IMG/VR virus record: IMGVR_UViG_3300041964_000068
Location: 1-64,000 of that record
DNA length: 64,000 bases
Strand: one strand, 5' to 3'
Origin: a virus
Shown: piece by piece, positions 7,426 through 15,461 of the stretch
How the letters are laid out: each line of letters starts with the position of its first letter
Numbering within the stretch: the first letter of the stretch is position 1
Program-made: the position numbers and the translations under genes
The notes under the pieces: generated by a model
What the model saw: only the letters and a program-made list of their open reading frames with translations
Told to the model about the DNA's origin: nothing
Database searches by the model: none

Positions 7426-7586
7426 CCTTCTTCAAGCGTTTTTATTACCGCCTTCACATCAGCAGCGGCGTCTCGATAGAGCGAACTTACAGCACTAGAA
7501 CCTTTACCTTCTTGGGCGTATCTCACCTGCATTTTTGTTAGTTGCTCGATCGCTTTGTCGATTACTCTCTGTTGCTGGGTTTTCAT
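7422..7586 (-). CDS. Small protein, 54 aa, in coupled chain
   Basis: MKTQQQRVIDKAIEQLTK... ends AVIKTLEEG. It is preceded by a strong Shine-Dalgarno sequence, AGGAGG, six bases before the ATG. Its start overlaps the stop of a 20-aa ORF and its stop overlaps the start of the 114-aa gene, both as ATGA. Helical and amphipathic; function unknown. Confidence 0.55.
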   Translation of the reverse strand: MKTQQQRVIDKAIEQLTKMQVRYAQEGKGSSAVSSLYRDAAADVKAVIKTLEEG

Positions 7587-7645
7587 CTAACCTCCTGATA
7601 AAACCATCGATCTTTTGTTCCTTTGCGTTGAGCAATTTGGTTCAT
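7583..7645 (-). CDS. Tiny ORF, 20 aa, in coupled chain
   Basis: MNQIAQRKGTKDRWFYQEVR. Both ends overlap neighbours by ATGA, and its last codons carry the AGGAGG ribosome site of the next gene. It may be a real micropeptide or only a leader that keeps ribosomes running into the next gene. Confidence 0.35.
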   Translation of the reverse strand: MNQIAQRKGTKDRWFYQEVR

Positions 7646-7746
7646 TTCCTGTATCCAAGTTCAGCTTCTCGCTTGGATACAGGCTCTCTGCCTCTTGCTT
7701 GAATTGTTCCATCTGGATATTGCTGGAAAACTTGATAAAGCTTCAT
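7642..7746 (-). CDS. Tiny ORF, 34 aa, in coupled chain
   Basis: MKLYQVFQQYPDGTIQARGR ... AELGYRK. Its ATG overlaps the TGA of the ERF gene, and its TGA overlaps the next ATG. The first half (a short strand pattern followed by a DGT turn) looks like real protein. Function unknown. Confidence 0.45.
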   Translation of the reverse strand: MKLYQVFQQYPDGTIQARGREPVSKREAELGYRK

Positions 7747-8351
7747 TGCGCTACCGCCTGATGAGTGTTTTGCTGCTTGAGATATTCAGAGAACTCTTGA
7801 AGCTGTTGATCGTTCAGTTCGTTGCGAGTAGCGACACCGTACTTTTGCTTGAGGTAGTCGCTGCCTTCCTTCACGCCCCAACCGATCGCCTTCATATGGT
7901 TGGTTGTCTGCTTCATTAGCCGTTCGCGATCGATCTTTACGACAACAGGCTTACTCGGTGGATTGCCGCTTTTACCGCTGGGCTTAGCGGCTTCAGCATC
8001 GTCGTCTTCGTCCGCTGTAACCGAGAGAGCCGCGCAGAGTGCATAGCGACGAGCGTAAGTAACTGCGGCTCCGAATTTTTGCGGGTCATCGCTCAGGATC
8101 AGAGGATACTCACTGACAATTGATTCGCCCGATTCGTGGTAAAGCAGCGTCCTTAAGACAGGCGCTCCGCTTTCGTGAAAGCCGAGAATTTGAACGATCT
8201 TGAGGCCGTTCTTGTGCAGAGCAGGCTCAACCGATTCAAGTACGCTATCCAGGGTTGCGTACTTGGACTTTAGAAAAGGATTTTGCCGATCTTTTCTGAT
8301 TGGCTCAAACTCTTGAGCGGCTTTAATCAAAGCTGTAATCAGTTCTTTCAT
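7743..8351 (-). CDS. erf: ERF-family single-strand annealing protein
   Basis: 202 residues. The N-terminal domain shows the ERF pattern: NPFLKSKYATLDSVL, then SDDPQKFGAAVTYARRYALCAALSV, then an acidic ADEDDD. ERF proteins such as P22 Erf anneal complementary single strands in phage recombination and genome circularisation. The C-terminal ~60 residues are a Lys-rich linker and a small helical domain. The start overlaps the stop of the DUF4326 gene and its stop overlaps the next tiny ORF (ATGA both times). Confidence 0.9.
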   Translation of the reverse strand: MKELITALIKAAQEFEPIRKDRQNPFLKSKYATLDSVLESVEPALHKNGLKIVQILGFHESGAPVLRTLLYHESGESIVSEYPLILSDDPQKFGAAVTYARRYALCAALSVTADEDDDAEAAKPSGKSGNPPSKPVVVKIDRERLMKQTTNHMKAIGWGVKEGSDYLKQKYGVATRNELNDQQLQEFSEYLKQQNTHQAVAQ

Positions 8352-8980
8352 ACTGTCAAAACCTCCAGTAAATAATCAGGAATTAGGGTTGGATGCACGA
8401 CAACGTTTCCTTGATTGCCGTGCTTTAAGGGGTGTTGAATAACCACCGCGCCCTCTGTGGCTACGTCATCCCAAAGCACGTTCACCATGCCTATCGGAAC
8501 ATCCCACTTGTGAGATTCAGGAGTGCCCACGACGACGCCTTTACGAGGTGGGCGATGCACGATGTAGGCGGGGTTGTAGTCCTGCTTGTCAATGCAAGAC
8601 CTGTCTACAACGCGATCATCGGCATGACGTACTTTGTCGCCTAGCTGCGGAGTTGGATGCAGCTTCGGGGTAAACCACTCGACCGCAAGCTTGATCACGT
8701 CGCCGTGACAGGGCTGCGGATGACAGAAGCAAACTAAGCGCAGCCGTTCGCGGCGATGATGCCGCTTACAGAGTTCGCACAGCGCTAGAAACGCTGCACC
8801 TTCACCCGATCGAATTTGGTCTTTCAACCACAGTCGATACTGCTCGATTGCCTCATCCCGTCCGTCATCTTTGACAGGGAAAGGATTGCCGAGCGGTGAG
8901 GGACGCCCAACGTAAACGCAATCGGGACGAGCTTCTTCGCCGTCTTTCAGTTGATAGCGATTGACGACAGTAATAGGCAT
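8348..8980 (-). CDS. DUF4326 domain protein
   Basis: 210 residues. The N-terminal half has VYVGRPSPLGNPF and LVCFCHPQPCHGDVIKLA, the two hallmarks of DUF4326, a phage-associated domain of unknown activity with conserved Cys and His residues. The C-terminal ~100 residues (HRPPRKGVVVGTPE, MVNVLWDD) resemble a small beta-barrel. It is the first gene of the ERF operon and has its own sigma70-like promoter at 9078-9106. Confidence 0.75.
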   Translation of the reverse strand: MPITVVNRYQLKDGEEARPDCVYVGRPSPLGNPFPVKDDGRDEAIEQYRLWLKDQIRSGEGAAFLALCELCKRHHRRERLRLVCFCHPQPCHGDVIKLAVEWFTPKLHPTPQLGDKVRHADDRVVDRSCIDKQDYNPAYIVHRPPRKGVVVGTPESHKWDVPIGMVNVLWDDVATEGAVVIQHPLKHGNQGNVVVHPTLIPDYLLEVLTV

Positions 8981-9077
8981 GACCGAATGACCTAAAACAC
9001 TGCAAATTAAAGCGCTTATCTTGCCGTTGAAATACGATCAGGATGAGCGTTCAAACTTGATTTAACCTCTACAAATC

Positions 9078-9106
9078 ATCTTATATCGCTTACGAATAAG
9101 CGTCAA
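9078..9106 (-). promoter_or_regulatory. Promoter with CTTA-N4-TAAG spacer operator (ERF operon)
   Basis: TTGACG, 17 bp, TAAGAT on the minus strand, about 100 bases before the DUF4326 start. The spacer begins CTTATTCGTAAG, a perfect CTTA-N4-TAAG palindrome directly after the -35 box, so a bound repressor would block RNA polymerase. Confidence 0.7.
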
Positions 9107-9246
9107 GTCGAAAGAAATTCTAGTGTTTTTCGTGATTTAGCCTATGGGCGGGCGATAATTGATAAGTCTTGCTCTATGGCGGAGTCAGCCCATTGACGGA
9201 CGCTGACCCCAAAAAAAGCCGCTAGAAACAAGACAAGTCCAAGATT

Positions 9247-9804
9247 ATGCTTAGGCAGCTATATGAATTTCTATCTCAAAGCGCTCCGGCTGTTGCTCCG
9301 ACTAGCCGTAAGGTTCCAGCCTCTACGTTCTCACGATGGGCGAATCTACCATCGGATCGACGGTCTATCGCTGCCTATCGTGGGTGGTTTGTATCGACAG
9401 AACATCTCTTACATACAATCCGATTTGTTTCCCTCGAAAAGCTCGACGGCGAACTGAGTCAGCCCTACAAAGCGCTGCCTGAGAATACACATCATCTGTA
9501 TCTCATATCCCGGCATCGACACCGCGAGAACACAAAACCTGTGATCGTGGTGTCGATGCAGTTTGGTTTTAAGGCGGGCGAGAGGAAGGGGCAGTATTGG
9601 AAGACACCCAACTGGATCGCTCAGACGTTGCTGAAGCGCCTGATTGTCGAGATCGAAACGGCTCCCGATTGCGATCAGTCGATGCTCCAAGTCGTCTCTT
9701 ATTCTCGACATGAACGCCGCACCGAGGAAAAGCTATCGCGGCTGCGTGAAGCGTTTTGGGCGTTTCATGTCGATAGAATATATCGAGAGATCTTGGAAGA
9801 ATAA
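9247..9804 (+). CDS. Hypothetical protein, 185 aa
   Basis: Basic protein with no recognised domain. Its stop overlaps the start of the RNase AS-like gene (TAATG), so the two are probably co-expressed. The region 8981-9246 upstream holds the divergent ERF promoter and a GTCAGC/GCTGAC inverted repeat. Confidence 0.55.
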   Translation: MLRQLYEFLSQSAPAVAPTSRKVPASTFSRWANLPSDRRSIAAYRGWFVSTEHLLHTIRFVSLEKLDGELSQPYKALPENTHHLYLISRHRHRENTKPVIVVSMQFGFKAGERKGQYWKTPNWIAQTLLKRLIVEIETAPDCDQSMLQVVSYSRHERRTEEKLSRLREAFWAFHVDRIYREILEE

Positions 9805-10520
9805 TGAAATACTTCATCGATCTGGAATTCATCGAGCGGGGCAGAGAGTATCCAATAGACCTCATCAGTATCGGAATCTGCTGTGAGGACGGCAGGGAAT
9901 ATTACGCCATCAACTACGATTGCGACTGGAGTAATGCAAGCAATTGGGTGAGGGAAAATGTTTTAGCCTCGCTGCCGCCGATGCCGCTGCCCGGATTCGA
10001 CAAAAGAGTTTGGGCGCAAGGTTGGAGGAATCTCGGAACAATCGCTGATGAAGTTGCAAGGTTTTGCGGATGCAGTGTTAATCATCGATTCAAAACAGTT
10101 GAGCTAGGCAAAAAGATTCGATCCAGTGACATCGAAGAGTGGGAGCGAAAACTACTCCCCGGCAGTCCAACGCCCGAATTCTGGGGCGAGTGGTGTTCCT
10201 ATGATTGGGTGGTTTTCGCGCAACTGTTTGGAACCATGATGGATCTGCCGCAGGGGTTTCCGATGCGCTGCCGTGACATCATTCAGCTTTCAGAGGATGA
10301 ACTGGGCATTCCGTCCGATCGCCTGCCCGCCAGCCTCGAAACAGATGGCAATCACAACGCTCTACTTGGGGCGAGAACCGTCAAAATGCGGTATGAGTGG
10401 CTGGAGCAATTTCGGAGAAAACACGCTTCAGCGTCAGTTGGGGAATCAAAGGCGTTTCAAGCATTTTTAGCCTCTAGAGAGGAGCTTTCCGACGCCTATC
10501 GTCGCCTTGCTGAGCAGTAA
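9804..10520 (+). CDS. RNase AS-like DEDDh 3'-5' exoribonuclease
   Basis: 238 residues. MKYFIDLEFIERGREYPIDL gives the first motif (D-L-E). Then ISIGICCEDGREYYAINYD follows, with a second Asp in SYDWVVFAQLFG and the last motif in DGNHNALLGARTVK (H and the closing basic residues). The pattern matches the 3'-5' exoribonuclease family related to mycobacterial RNase AS, which prefers adenylated RNA. Phage members occur and could act in RNA turnover. Coupled to the upstream 185-aa gene. Confidence 0.75.
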   Translation: MKYFIDLEFIERGREYPIDLISIGICCEDGREYYAINYDCDWSNASNWVRENVLASLPPMPLPGFDKRVWAQGWRNLGTIADEVARFCGCSVNHRFKTVELGKKIRSSDIEEWERKLLPGSPTPEFWGEWCSYDWVVFAQLFGTMMDLPQGFPMRCRDIIQLSEDELGIPSDRLPASLETDGNHNALLGARTVKMRYEWLEQFRRKHASASVGESKAFQAFLASREELSDAYRRLAEQ

Positions 10521-10527
10521 GCATTCG

Positions 10528-10737
10528 CTATTCTTCTAGCGGCTGATTGTCGTCAAGCTCTCTCATACGGGAGTTCGTCTCTGCTTGTTTAAGAATCAAA
10601 TCGCAGCGCTCAACTTCCTGCTCAATTACTGTGAAGTATCCAGGTTTGGGCTGCACCGCAATCAACCTGCCCGCAATTGCAATTGAGTTCAGACTTGATC
10701 TAATGTCGCTAATAGCTTGCTCGGTAAGAACTATCAC
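10528..10737 (-). CDS. Small hypothetical protein, 69 aa
   Basis: Last gene of a ten-gene minus-strand operon. MIVLTEQAISDIRSSL... ends with an acidic tail (ELDDNQPLEE). No domain recognised. Confidence 0.45.
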   Translation of the reverse strand: MIVLTEQAISDIRSSLNSIAIAGRLIAVQPKPGYFTVIEQEVERCDLILKQAETNSRMRELDDNQPLEE

Positions 10738-10746
10738 GTTATTCCC

Positions 10747-10923
10747 CTAATCCCAAAAGATCAAGCCGCTGCGAATACTCTCTACTCTAGCGAAAGTCTG
10801 CTGAGCTTTTTCTACTTTCTCGTAAGTAGCTGAACCGAACTGATAGAAGCTCCAGCTTTGCAGGCCAACGCAAATAATCACGTAGGTATAACCCAGTCTT
10901 TTCAGAGTTTTAATCGGGTTCAT
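10747..10923 (-). CDS. Small single-pass membrane protein, 58 aa
   Basis: ATG 10923 gives MNPIKTLKRLGYTYVIICVG, a basic N-terminus followed by a hydrophobic helix, then a helical tail. Longer starts at 10950 or 10941 are possible but would overlap the upstream gene further. It overlaps the end of the 71-aa membrane protein by 14 bases. Confidence 0.45.
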   Translation of the reverse strand: MNPIKTLKRLGYTYVIICVGLQSWSFYQFGSATYEKVEKAQQTFARVESIRSGLIFWD

Positions 10924-11125
10924 TTTGCTTTTCCTCGCCATAGGAAACAATCACAATAGCGGTCGTCGCCAACACAGAAAACAAGCTACCCGCTGCCCCG
11001 CCGCCAGCAGCAAATCGATCGCGCTGATCGGGTGAAGCGCTAACCGCTGCCGCCAAGAAACAGGAAAAAGCCGTTGTCAAGCTGAGGCAGCATCCAGCCC
11101 CTAATATCAATCGCAAACTGTTCAC
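10910..11125 (-). CDS. Small two-helix membrane protein, 71 aa
   Basis: GTG start with AAGGAG eight bases before it. Two hydrophobic segments (residues 5-29 and 43-61) are joined by a charged Gly/Ala-rich loop. The size and topology would fit a signal peptide plus transmembrane helix or a helical hairpin. Function unknown; part of the operon around the membrane-anchored ATPase. Confidence 0.5.
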   Translation of the reverse strand: MNSLRLILGAGCCLSLTTAFSCFLAAAVSASPDQRDRFAAGGGAAGSLFSVLATTAIVIVSYGEEKQNEPD

Positions 11126-11381
11126 AGCAATTCTCCTTGAGTGTGCGGGGTGGGAGCCGGAGCCGTGCGCCAGAATCCCACACCGAGAAACAAAACGCCG
11201 CCAACATCACAGACCAAAACATCACAAGAATCGGATCTCCTAATGTGCGTGATTGGCGTCGAGCGCGTTGGGCGTGACGATCGGCTAGCGTGTAGTACAG
11301 ACAGAGCGCATCCGGATCATTCGCACCTCGATAGTGTGATTCACCGTTCGCAGTAATCTTGATTTCAACTTCAGGCGGCAT
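11040..11381 (-). CDS. Small membrane protein, possible frameshift
   Basis: From ATG 11381 (MPPEVEIKITANGESHYRG). The first ~50 residues are soluble and then a hydrophobic helix follows (LVMFWSVMLAAFCF). The open frame continues 86 bases into the next gene. A one-base shift after the helix would instead give GVGFWRTAPAPTPHTQGELL and a stop at 11122 that overlaps the next GTG start, which fits the tight coupling of this operon better. The true C-terminus is therefore uncertain. Confidence 0.45.
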   Translation of the reverse strand: MPPEVEIKITANGESHYRGANDPDALCLYYTLADRHAQRARRQSRTLGDPILVMFWSVMLAAFCFSVWDSGARLRLPPRTLKENCCEQFAIDIRGWMLPQLDNGFFLFLGGSG

Positions 11382-13026
11382 TAGATAGCCCTCCGGTCTT
11401 TTCCTGCCAGCCCCGCCGCAGGAGGTTGTAATATTCGGGCGTGTTGCGGGAGTCAGCCTCTTTAGGCTCCTCCAGGACGCCATACTGCCAGTTGCCCTCG
11501 TGATGGGCGCACTCAGGGTGAGCGCGATGAGAGTGGTGGAGACGACAGAGGCCGAACAGATCGCGTCCCGGCACTGGGACGCGGGTAATCAGCGTGTCGC
11601 CAATCATGTAGTGAGCATGATGAGCCTGGTATGCAGGTTCCCCGCATCCGGGGTAGCAGCACAGCCCGCCCGTCGCCGCCAGGGTGAAGCTTGAGATGCT
11701 GTTCCACGACACAGGCGAGCAGTCGTAGCGATAAGCGAACTCGTCGCGCTCCCTGTCCATTTCGACCGCTACCGCATCGATCGTTTGGTGTAGCTCAGAT
11801 GTGCTGCTGTTCGCCGCCGATCGAGTGATTTCAGGTTGATGGTCGGGATAGCGCGGCAATGACACCAAACGCCACTTCCCGCGCAGGTTTGTCAATGCCA
11901 CAACGACATCAGGATCTTGATTGGACATCTCCCATTGCTGGAACTGGAGCGCGAGAGATCTACGAACTTCGGGGTTCTTGACAACAGCGTGTGCGCCTCT
12001 CAACGCCGAGTGCATTGCCTCAAGCCTGTCGCCTCGTGCTAGGACGATAATACTGATACTTTCTTGTAAGCCTTTATTGATATCGAGGTCTTGCACGAAG
12101 GCGGTATGGGCTGTAATCCAATCGCAGGTTAGGCGGCTTCTACCTTTGGTAATCCGCAGCTTGGTTCCGGTTGAAACCATCTGCTTGTACTTGGTTCCGG
12201 CTTGTTCGTCGTGAATTTCTGTCGCAATTAGCGAGTTGTTGTACTCGTCGTTAATTGTGATTAACGGGATTTTCCCTGTACGGGAATCCATCGCCTTGGT
12301 AATGCCCTCCATGCGGCGATAGTACTCTTCAGCGTTGCTGGGGTCGCCGGAGTGCAGATAGTCAAGCGAGGATTTTTCCAGGCCGCAGTAGGTAGAAAGC
12401 AAATTACCGTTCTCGTCGCGGTCTTCCTTGCCGTTATGCACCGCGAAATCAACCGCACCCTTCGTTATGTTGTCAGTCTTAACGATGCAGGCACGGATGA
12501 AATTACTCTTACCTGTCCCGCCCGGAGCCGCCAAGAGAATCGTGCGGCAGTTTTGGCGATCGACAGAATTGAGGGCAACCTGTTCGGCTAAGTCCTCAAC
12601 CGGGAATGAGATCGGCGCGAACGGATCGAGAACAGCGGTAGCGCCCTGTCGTGATGTTCCGTCAGCAACCGCCTGTACCGCATCTGCTGAGCGCAGGTAG
12701 GCGGGAGGAGTAGGCGCAAGCTGATTGATCCATTCTTGTTCCTCAGCCGCTCGCACGTAGCCCATGAGCGCGACTTCTTTGTCGTCTGATATGGCCTTGT
12801 AGTAGAGATATTCTGATTCCTGCTCATCCAGCTTTGAAGAAAGTGACAAGGCAGCGAGGGAAACCGCCGGAGCCGCAAAAGCACTGAGCGCCTTCGCCCA
12901 CCGGGGATAAACCCCACAGTAGGGGACAAACCACAGCCCCGCCGCCAGCGCCACGACAACAAGGGTTCCCTGGCGCTGGCTGGATAGTTCTACTCGACGT
13001 TGGGCAAGTTCTTCGAGATCAAGCAT
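11371..13026 (-). CDS. Membrane-anchored P-loop ATPase with HNH-like Cys/His C-terminus
   Basis: 551 residues from ATG 13026, which overlaps the upstream stop. Two hydrophobic helices lie at about residues 20-62. A P-loop domain follows, with Walker A APGGTGKS (167-174) and a likely Walker B IPLITINDE (about 253-261). The last ~90 residues are Cys/His-rich: CCYPGCGEPAYQAHHAHYM and LFGLCRLHHSHRAHPECAHH, which resembles an HNH/zinc module. Membrane ATPases of this shape recall FtsK/VirD4 or Zot proteins, but I cannot assign a family. It is the largest gene of a ten-gene operon with several small membrane proteins. Confidence 0.6.
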   Translation of the reverse strand: MLDLEELAQRRVELSSQRQGTLVVVALAAGLWFVPYCGVYPRWAKALSAFAAPAVSLAALSLSSKLDEQESEYLYYKAISDDKEVALMGYVRAAEEQEWINQLAPTPPAYLRSADAVQAVADGTSRQGATAVLDPFAPISFPVEDLAEQVALNSVDRQNCRTILLAAPGGTGKSNFIRACIVKTDNITKGAVDFAVHNGKEDRDENGNLLSTYCGLEKSSLDYLHSGDPSNAEEYYRRMEGITKAMDSRTGKIPLITINDEYNNSLIATEIHDEQAGTKYKQMVSTGTKLRITKGRSRLTCDWITAHTAFVQDLDINKGLQESISIIVLARGDRLEAMHSALRGAHAVVKNPEVRRSLALQFQQWEMSNQDPDVVVALTNLRGKWRLVSLPRYPDHQPEITRSAANSSTSELHQTIDAVAVEMDRERDEFAYRYDCSPVSWNSISSFTLAATGGLCCYPGCGEPAYQAHHAHYMIGDTLITRVPVPGRDLFGLCRLHHSHRAHPECAHHEGNWQYGVLEEPKEADSRNTPEYYNLLRRGWQEKTGGLSNAA

Positions 13027-13297
13027 TGCCGACGCTCCACAGTCCCGACAAGACAAACAAGGCTAGAAGGATCGCGCTGCCGACATGGACAACTTCGATA
13101 TCCAGCGCTAACCACTCGGCGGTCTTCTCGTCAAGCAGGAATCCGAAAATTCCCAAAGCCAAGATAACCGCCAGTGTCAGCACGAGAGCTAGCCCTCGCA
13201 GTTCAGGCGAAGTCTTGAGGAGCAATCCGAATAGGTTGCCGATCGTTCCTGCCACGAGGCCGATAGATGATGCCCGAAGAAACTTACCCGTTCTCAT
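13019..13297 (-). CDS. Small three-helix membrane protein, 92 aa
   Basis: Three hydrophobic segments (about residues 8-27, 33-55 and 67-90) with few charges. It directly precedes the ATPase and overlaps its start by 8 bases, so the two products may work together in a membrane complex. No family recognised. Confidence 0.5.
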   Translation of the reverse strand: MRTGKFLRASSIGLVAGTIGNLFGLLLKTSPELRGLALVLTLAVILALGIFGFLLDEKTAEWLALDIEVVHVGSAILLALFVLSGLWSVGNA

Positions 13298-13307
13298 AAA
13301 TCACACC

Positions 13308-13790
13308 CTATGCTCTGCGTAGCTGACGAAATGTGTTGGCGAATTCTCGCGAAGTGGTGACGAACGTCTCGGCATGGCTGCTTGCCGCGCCTAGCCGCTG
13401 CATTGTTCTGTGGTCTTTCAGGCCATCTTTGACCAGGGTTTCGCCGTACTTGCGGTTCTCGGTTTCCATCTCGCGATTCGTTTTTACAGCGATCGTCTGA
13501 GTTTTCTTGAAAGCTGCGAACAGCTTGGCGCGATCTTGGAGAATGCTCTGAGTCGAGTCAAGCGCCTTGATGCCGTTCTCAACGCCTATCTTGGTTTCGT
13601 GTGCGATGGCTTCTAGTCGCCCCGCTGCTGCCGCGTCGTACAAGGCAGGTTCAGCCAGAACAGAATTGATCGTGGCCTGCTGGAAATCCCAAGCTTCCGT
13701 AAAACCGGGATTACCGTGTCCCAGCATTCCTCGGTTTTGATTGGCGAGGCTATCAACGCCACGACCGCCCCACGCTCTCATAATTGACAT
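13308..13790 (-). CDS. Helical hypothetical protein, ~160 aa
   Basis: ATG 13790 (MSIMRAWGGRGVDSL) is preferred because CAGGAG lies eight bases before it; longer frames overlap the upstream membrane protein. The protein is alpha-helical, with long amphipathic stretches (FAAFKKTQTIAVKTNREMET), and resembles a secreted or structural helical-bundle protein. Function unknown. Confidence 0.5.
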   Translation of the reverse strand: MSIMRAWGGRGVDSLANQNRGMLGHGNPGFTEAWDFQQATINSVLAEPALYDAAAAGRLEAIAHETKIGVENGIKALDSTQSILQDRAKLFAAFKKTQTIAVKTNREMETENRKYGETLVKDGLKDHRTMQRLGAASSHAETFVTTSREFANTFRQLRRA

Positions 13791-14178
13791 GATTTTGCTC
13801 CTGTTGAATAGATTCAGAAATTCCCGTAACCAAACTTGCGAAGACCGACACACCCAGCACCACAACACCCGCCCGCACCGCCAAACCCTCCCATGTGATC
13901 GGAATCACCAATTCGCGGGGCAAGTTTTTAACCAGGGAGAAAATCACCTTCTCTCCCTCCACCCGCATCGTCAGCAGCGGATTTGCGGGAATGCCCGCCC
14001 GCCCTAACATCTCGACGGTCTTGAGGGAGATACGCTGAGGCAGGCTTCGCCATTGTTCCGTCAGGGTGCTGGCGGAGGTTTCGGCAACATGATCGCTCAT
14101 ACTTGCGACCTCGTTCAGCGCTTGCTCGCCCTGCCGGAGGATTGAATCGTAAACCTGCGCTTCAGCTTCTCCCGACAT
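13753..14178 (-). CDS. Single-pass membrane protein, 141 aa
   Basis: A helical N-terminal half is followed by a hydrophobic segment near residues 104-122 (AVRAGVVVLGVSVFASLV) and a short polar tail. No recognised domain. Tightly packed between the 185-aa and the ~160-aa genes of the operon. Confidence 0.5.
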   Translation of the reverse strand: MSGEAEAQVYDSILRQGEQALNEVASMSDHVAETSASTLTEQWRSLPQRISLKTVEMLGRAGIPANPLLTMRVEGEKVIFSLVKNLPRELVIPITWEGLAVRAGVVVLGVSVFASLVTGISESIQQEQNHVNYESVGRSWR

Positions 14179-14182
14179 AGCC

Positions 14183-14740
14183 CTATCCCTCTACAACGAC
14201 ACCCATACCCGTCAATGCACCTTGAAACTCGACAAGCTTCTCGTCCCAAGCTTGTTTTGCGGCGGCGGCGACACCGCTCGGCTGCGGCTGGCTGGCCTGC
14301 TGTTGTCTCGCCACTTCTTCCCAGAGGCGAGAAGAGAAAGTTTTGTTGTACTGCACGAGCGTATTCTTCAAGGAGCTTCGTACATCCTCGCCAGCCCGGA
14401 TGTACTCAACCACCTCAGCGGTTGATTGATCTTGGAGATCGAAGAAGACAGCTTTAGCCGTCGCCACCCCTGAACTCGCTTGCCCTTGCTCGACAGGCGG
14501 AGCGGCAGGCGCGGTGATATCAGCTTTCTCGGAAGTCGCGAGGTTAGCCTTCTGACTTTTTGTCAGCGATCCACCGCGCTTGGAACGAGCGGGAGCGTTT
14601 TGAGCCTTGAAATGCTCGACCAACAGATCGATCGTGTCTTTCGTGATTTCGCTGAGGTCAACGCCTGCACTTCTGATTTCTTGTTCGTTGGCTGTGACGT
14701 CCTGCTCTCGCAGGTGGTCTTGAATTTGCTTGATGTTCAT
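14183..14740 (-). CDS. Hypothetical protein, 185 aa
   Basis: MNIKQIQDHLREQDVTANEQ... The N-terminal ~50 residues look like a helical SAP- or HTH-like unit. A disordered Ala/Pro/Gln linker follows, and then a helical C-terminal domain. Its start overlaps the stop of the upstream gene (ATGA). Function unknown. Confidence 0.5.
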   Translation of the reverse strand: MNIKQIQDHLREQDVTANEQEIRSAGVDLSEITKDTIDLLVEHFKAQNAPARSKRGGSLTKSQKANLATSEKADITAPAAPPVEQGQASSGVATAKAVFFDLQDQSTAEVVEYIRAGEDVRSSLKNTLVQYNKTFSSRLWEEVARQQQASQPQPSGVAAAAKQAWDEKLVEFQGALTGMGVVVEG

Positions 14741-15273
14741 GCGGATTGCACCTGTCTGAATAGATTGCGACTTTTGGCGCGGGCGCGACCATTCTCAATC
14801 TGTCGTGCCCTGATTTGAAGGTAGTGCCGCAGCAGGGCTGTAACCTCGCTGCCAACGAACCGATCGCTACGGCTGTAACGTCCGGCTCCAAGCTGCTTCT
14901 GCACCCACGCCTTCACTGTGTTTTCTGCGGGGCGATACCCCGTTCGGCTTTCGATTACATGGGGTAACTCCTTCCCGGTACAGGAGAACGATTCGGGCAG
15001 GGTAGCTGAGGACATTGGGACAAAACCGGGGAGGAACTTCAGCGGATCGTTTCCGTGTCGCCGCAAAAAGACCTTGACAGCGAGCGGGGTTGCTTTTTGG
15101 CGCTTTCGTCGCAACGCGGCACAAGCGCAGAGTGCAATCCACTGATCCTGATCGCAGTTGTGAGCATAACGATCGATGCCGACCGCTATCCGCCACTGCT
15201 TCCAGGTTTCGTTGCAGATCGTCCCGCCGGGAACAATCGCCTTCAAGTCCTCCCTGATTTCTCGCAGTTTCAT
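14737..15273 (-). CDS. Putative DNA-binding protein heading the operon
   Basis: ATG 15273 (MKLREIREDLKAIVPGG) is preferred over a longer frame to 15351. Two MerR-like helix-turn-helix stretches can be seen: ICNETWKQWRIAVGIDRY near the N-terminus and TVKAWVQKQLGAGRYSRSDR in the second half, each followed by a basic helix. It is the first gene of the operon and faces the GTTCTAG operator cluster, so a regulatory role is likely. Confidence 0.5.
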   Translation of the reverse strand: MKLREIREDLKAIVPGGTICNETWKQWRIAVGIDRYAHNCDQDQWIALCACAALRRKRQKATPLAVKVFLRRHGNDPLKFLPGFVPMSSATLPESFSCTGKELPHVIESRTGYRPAENTVKAWVQKQLGAGRYSRSDRFVGSEVTALLRHYLQIRARQIENGRARAKSRNLFRQVQSA

Positions 15274-15362
15274 CAGCCCCACCCTTAAACCAACTTCAAT
15301 GTAACTTACATCTAAATTAGTTCTACCACGCAAAACAGCAGATCGCAACAAACTGCGAAAAT

Positions 15363-15461
15363 GTTCTAGTCGAAAATACGAAAAACGTTGCAGTCTCTAG
15401 AACACAGGCTCGCAACTTCTAGAAAAGCTGCGAAAAAATGTTCTAGGCGAAAAGCTAGAAC
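15363..15461. promoter_or_regulatory. GTTCTAG/CTAGAAC operator cluster
   Basis: Four perfect sites: GTTCTAG at 15363-15369 and 15440-15446, CTAGAAC at 15397-15403 and 15455-15461. Two partial copies lie nearby (15319 and 15416). Two of the sites share the longer context TGCGAAAA...ATGTTCTAG. The cluster fills the gap between two divergent operons, which is the classic position for a switch region bound by a dimeric repressor. Confidence 0.6.

Noticed and set aside
11371-13026. Firm call as conjugation coupling protein (VirD4/TraG) or Zot
   Set aside because: Membrane helices and a P-loop are not enough, no relaxase, pilus or mating genes are visible, and the Cys/His tail is atypical.
15363-15461. 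Canonical LexA box cluster
   Set aside because: The sites share GTTCT with cyanobacterial LexA boxes, but the paired AGTAC half is missing, so LexA binding is only a possibility.
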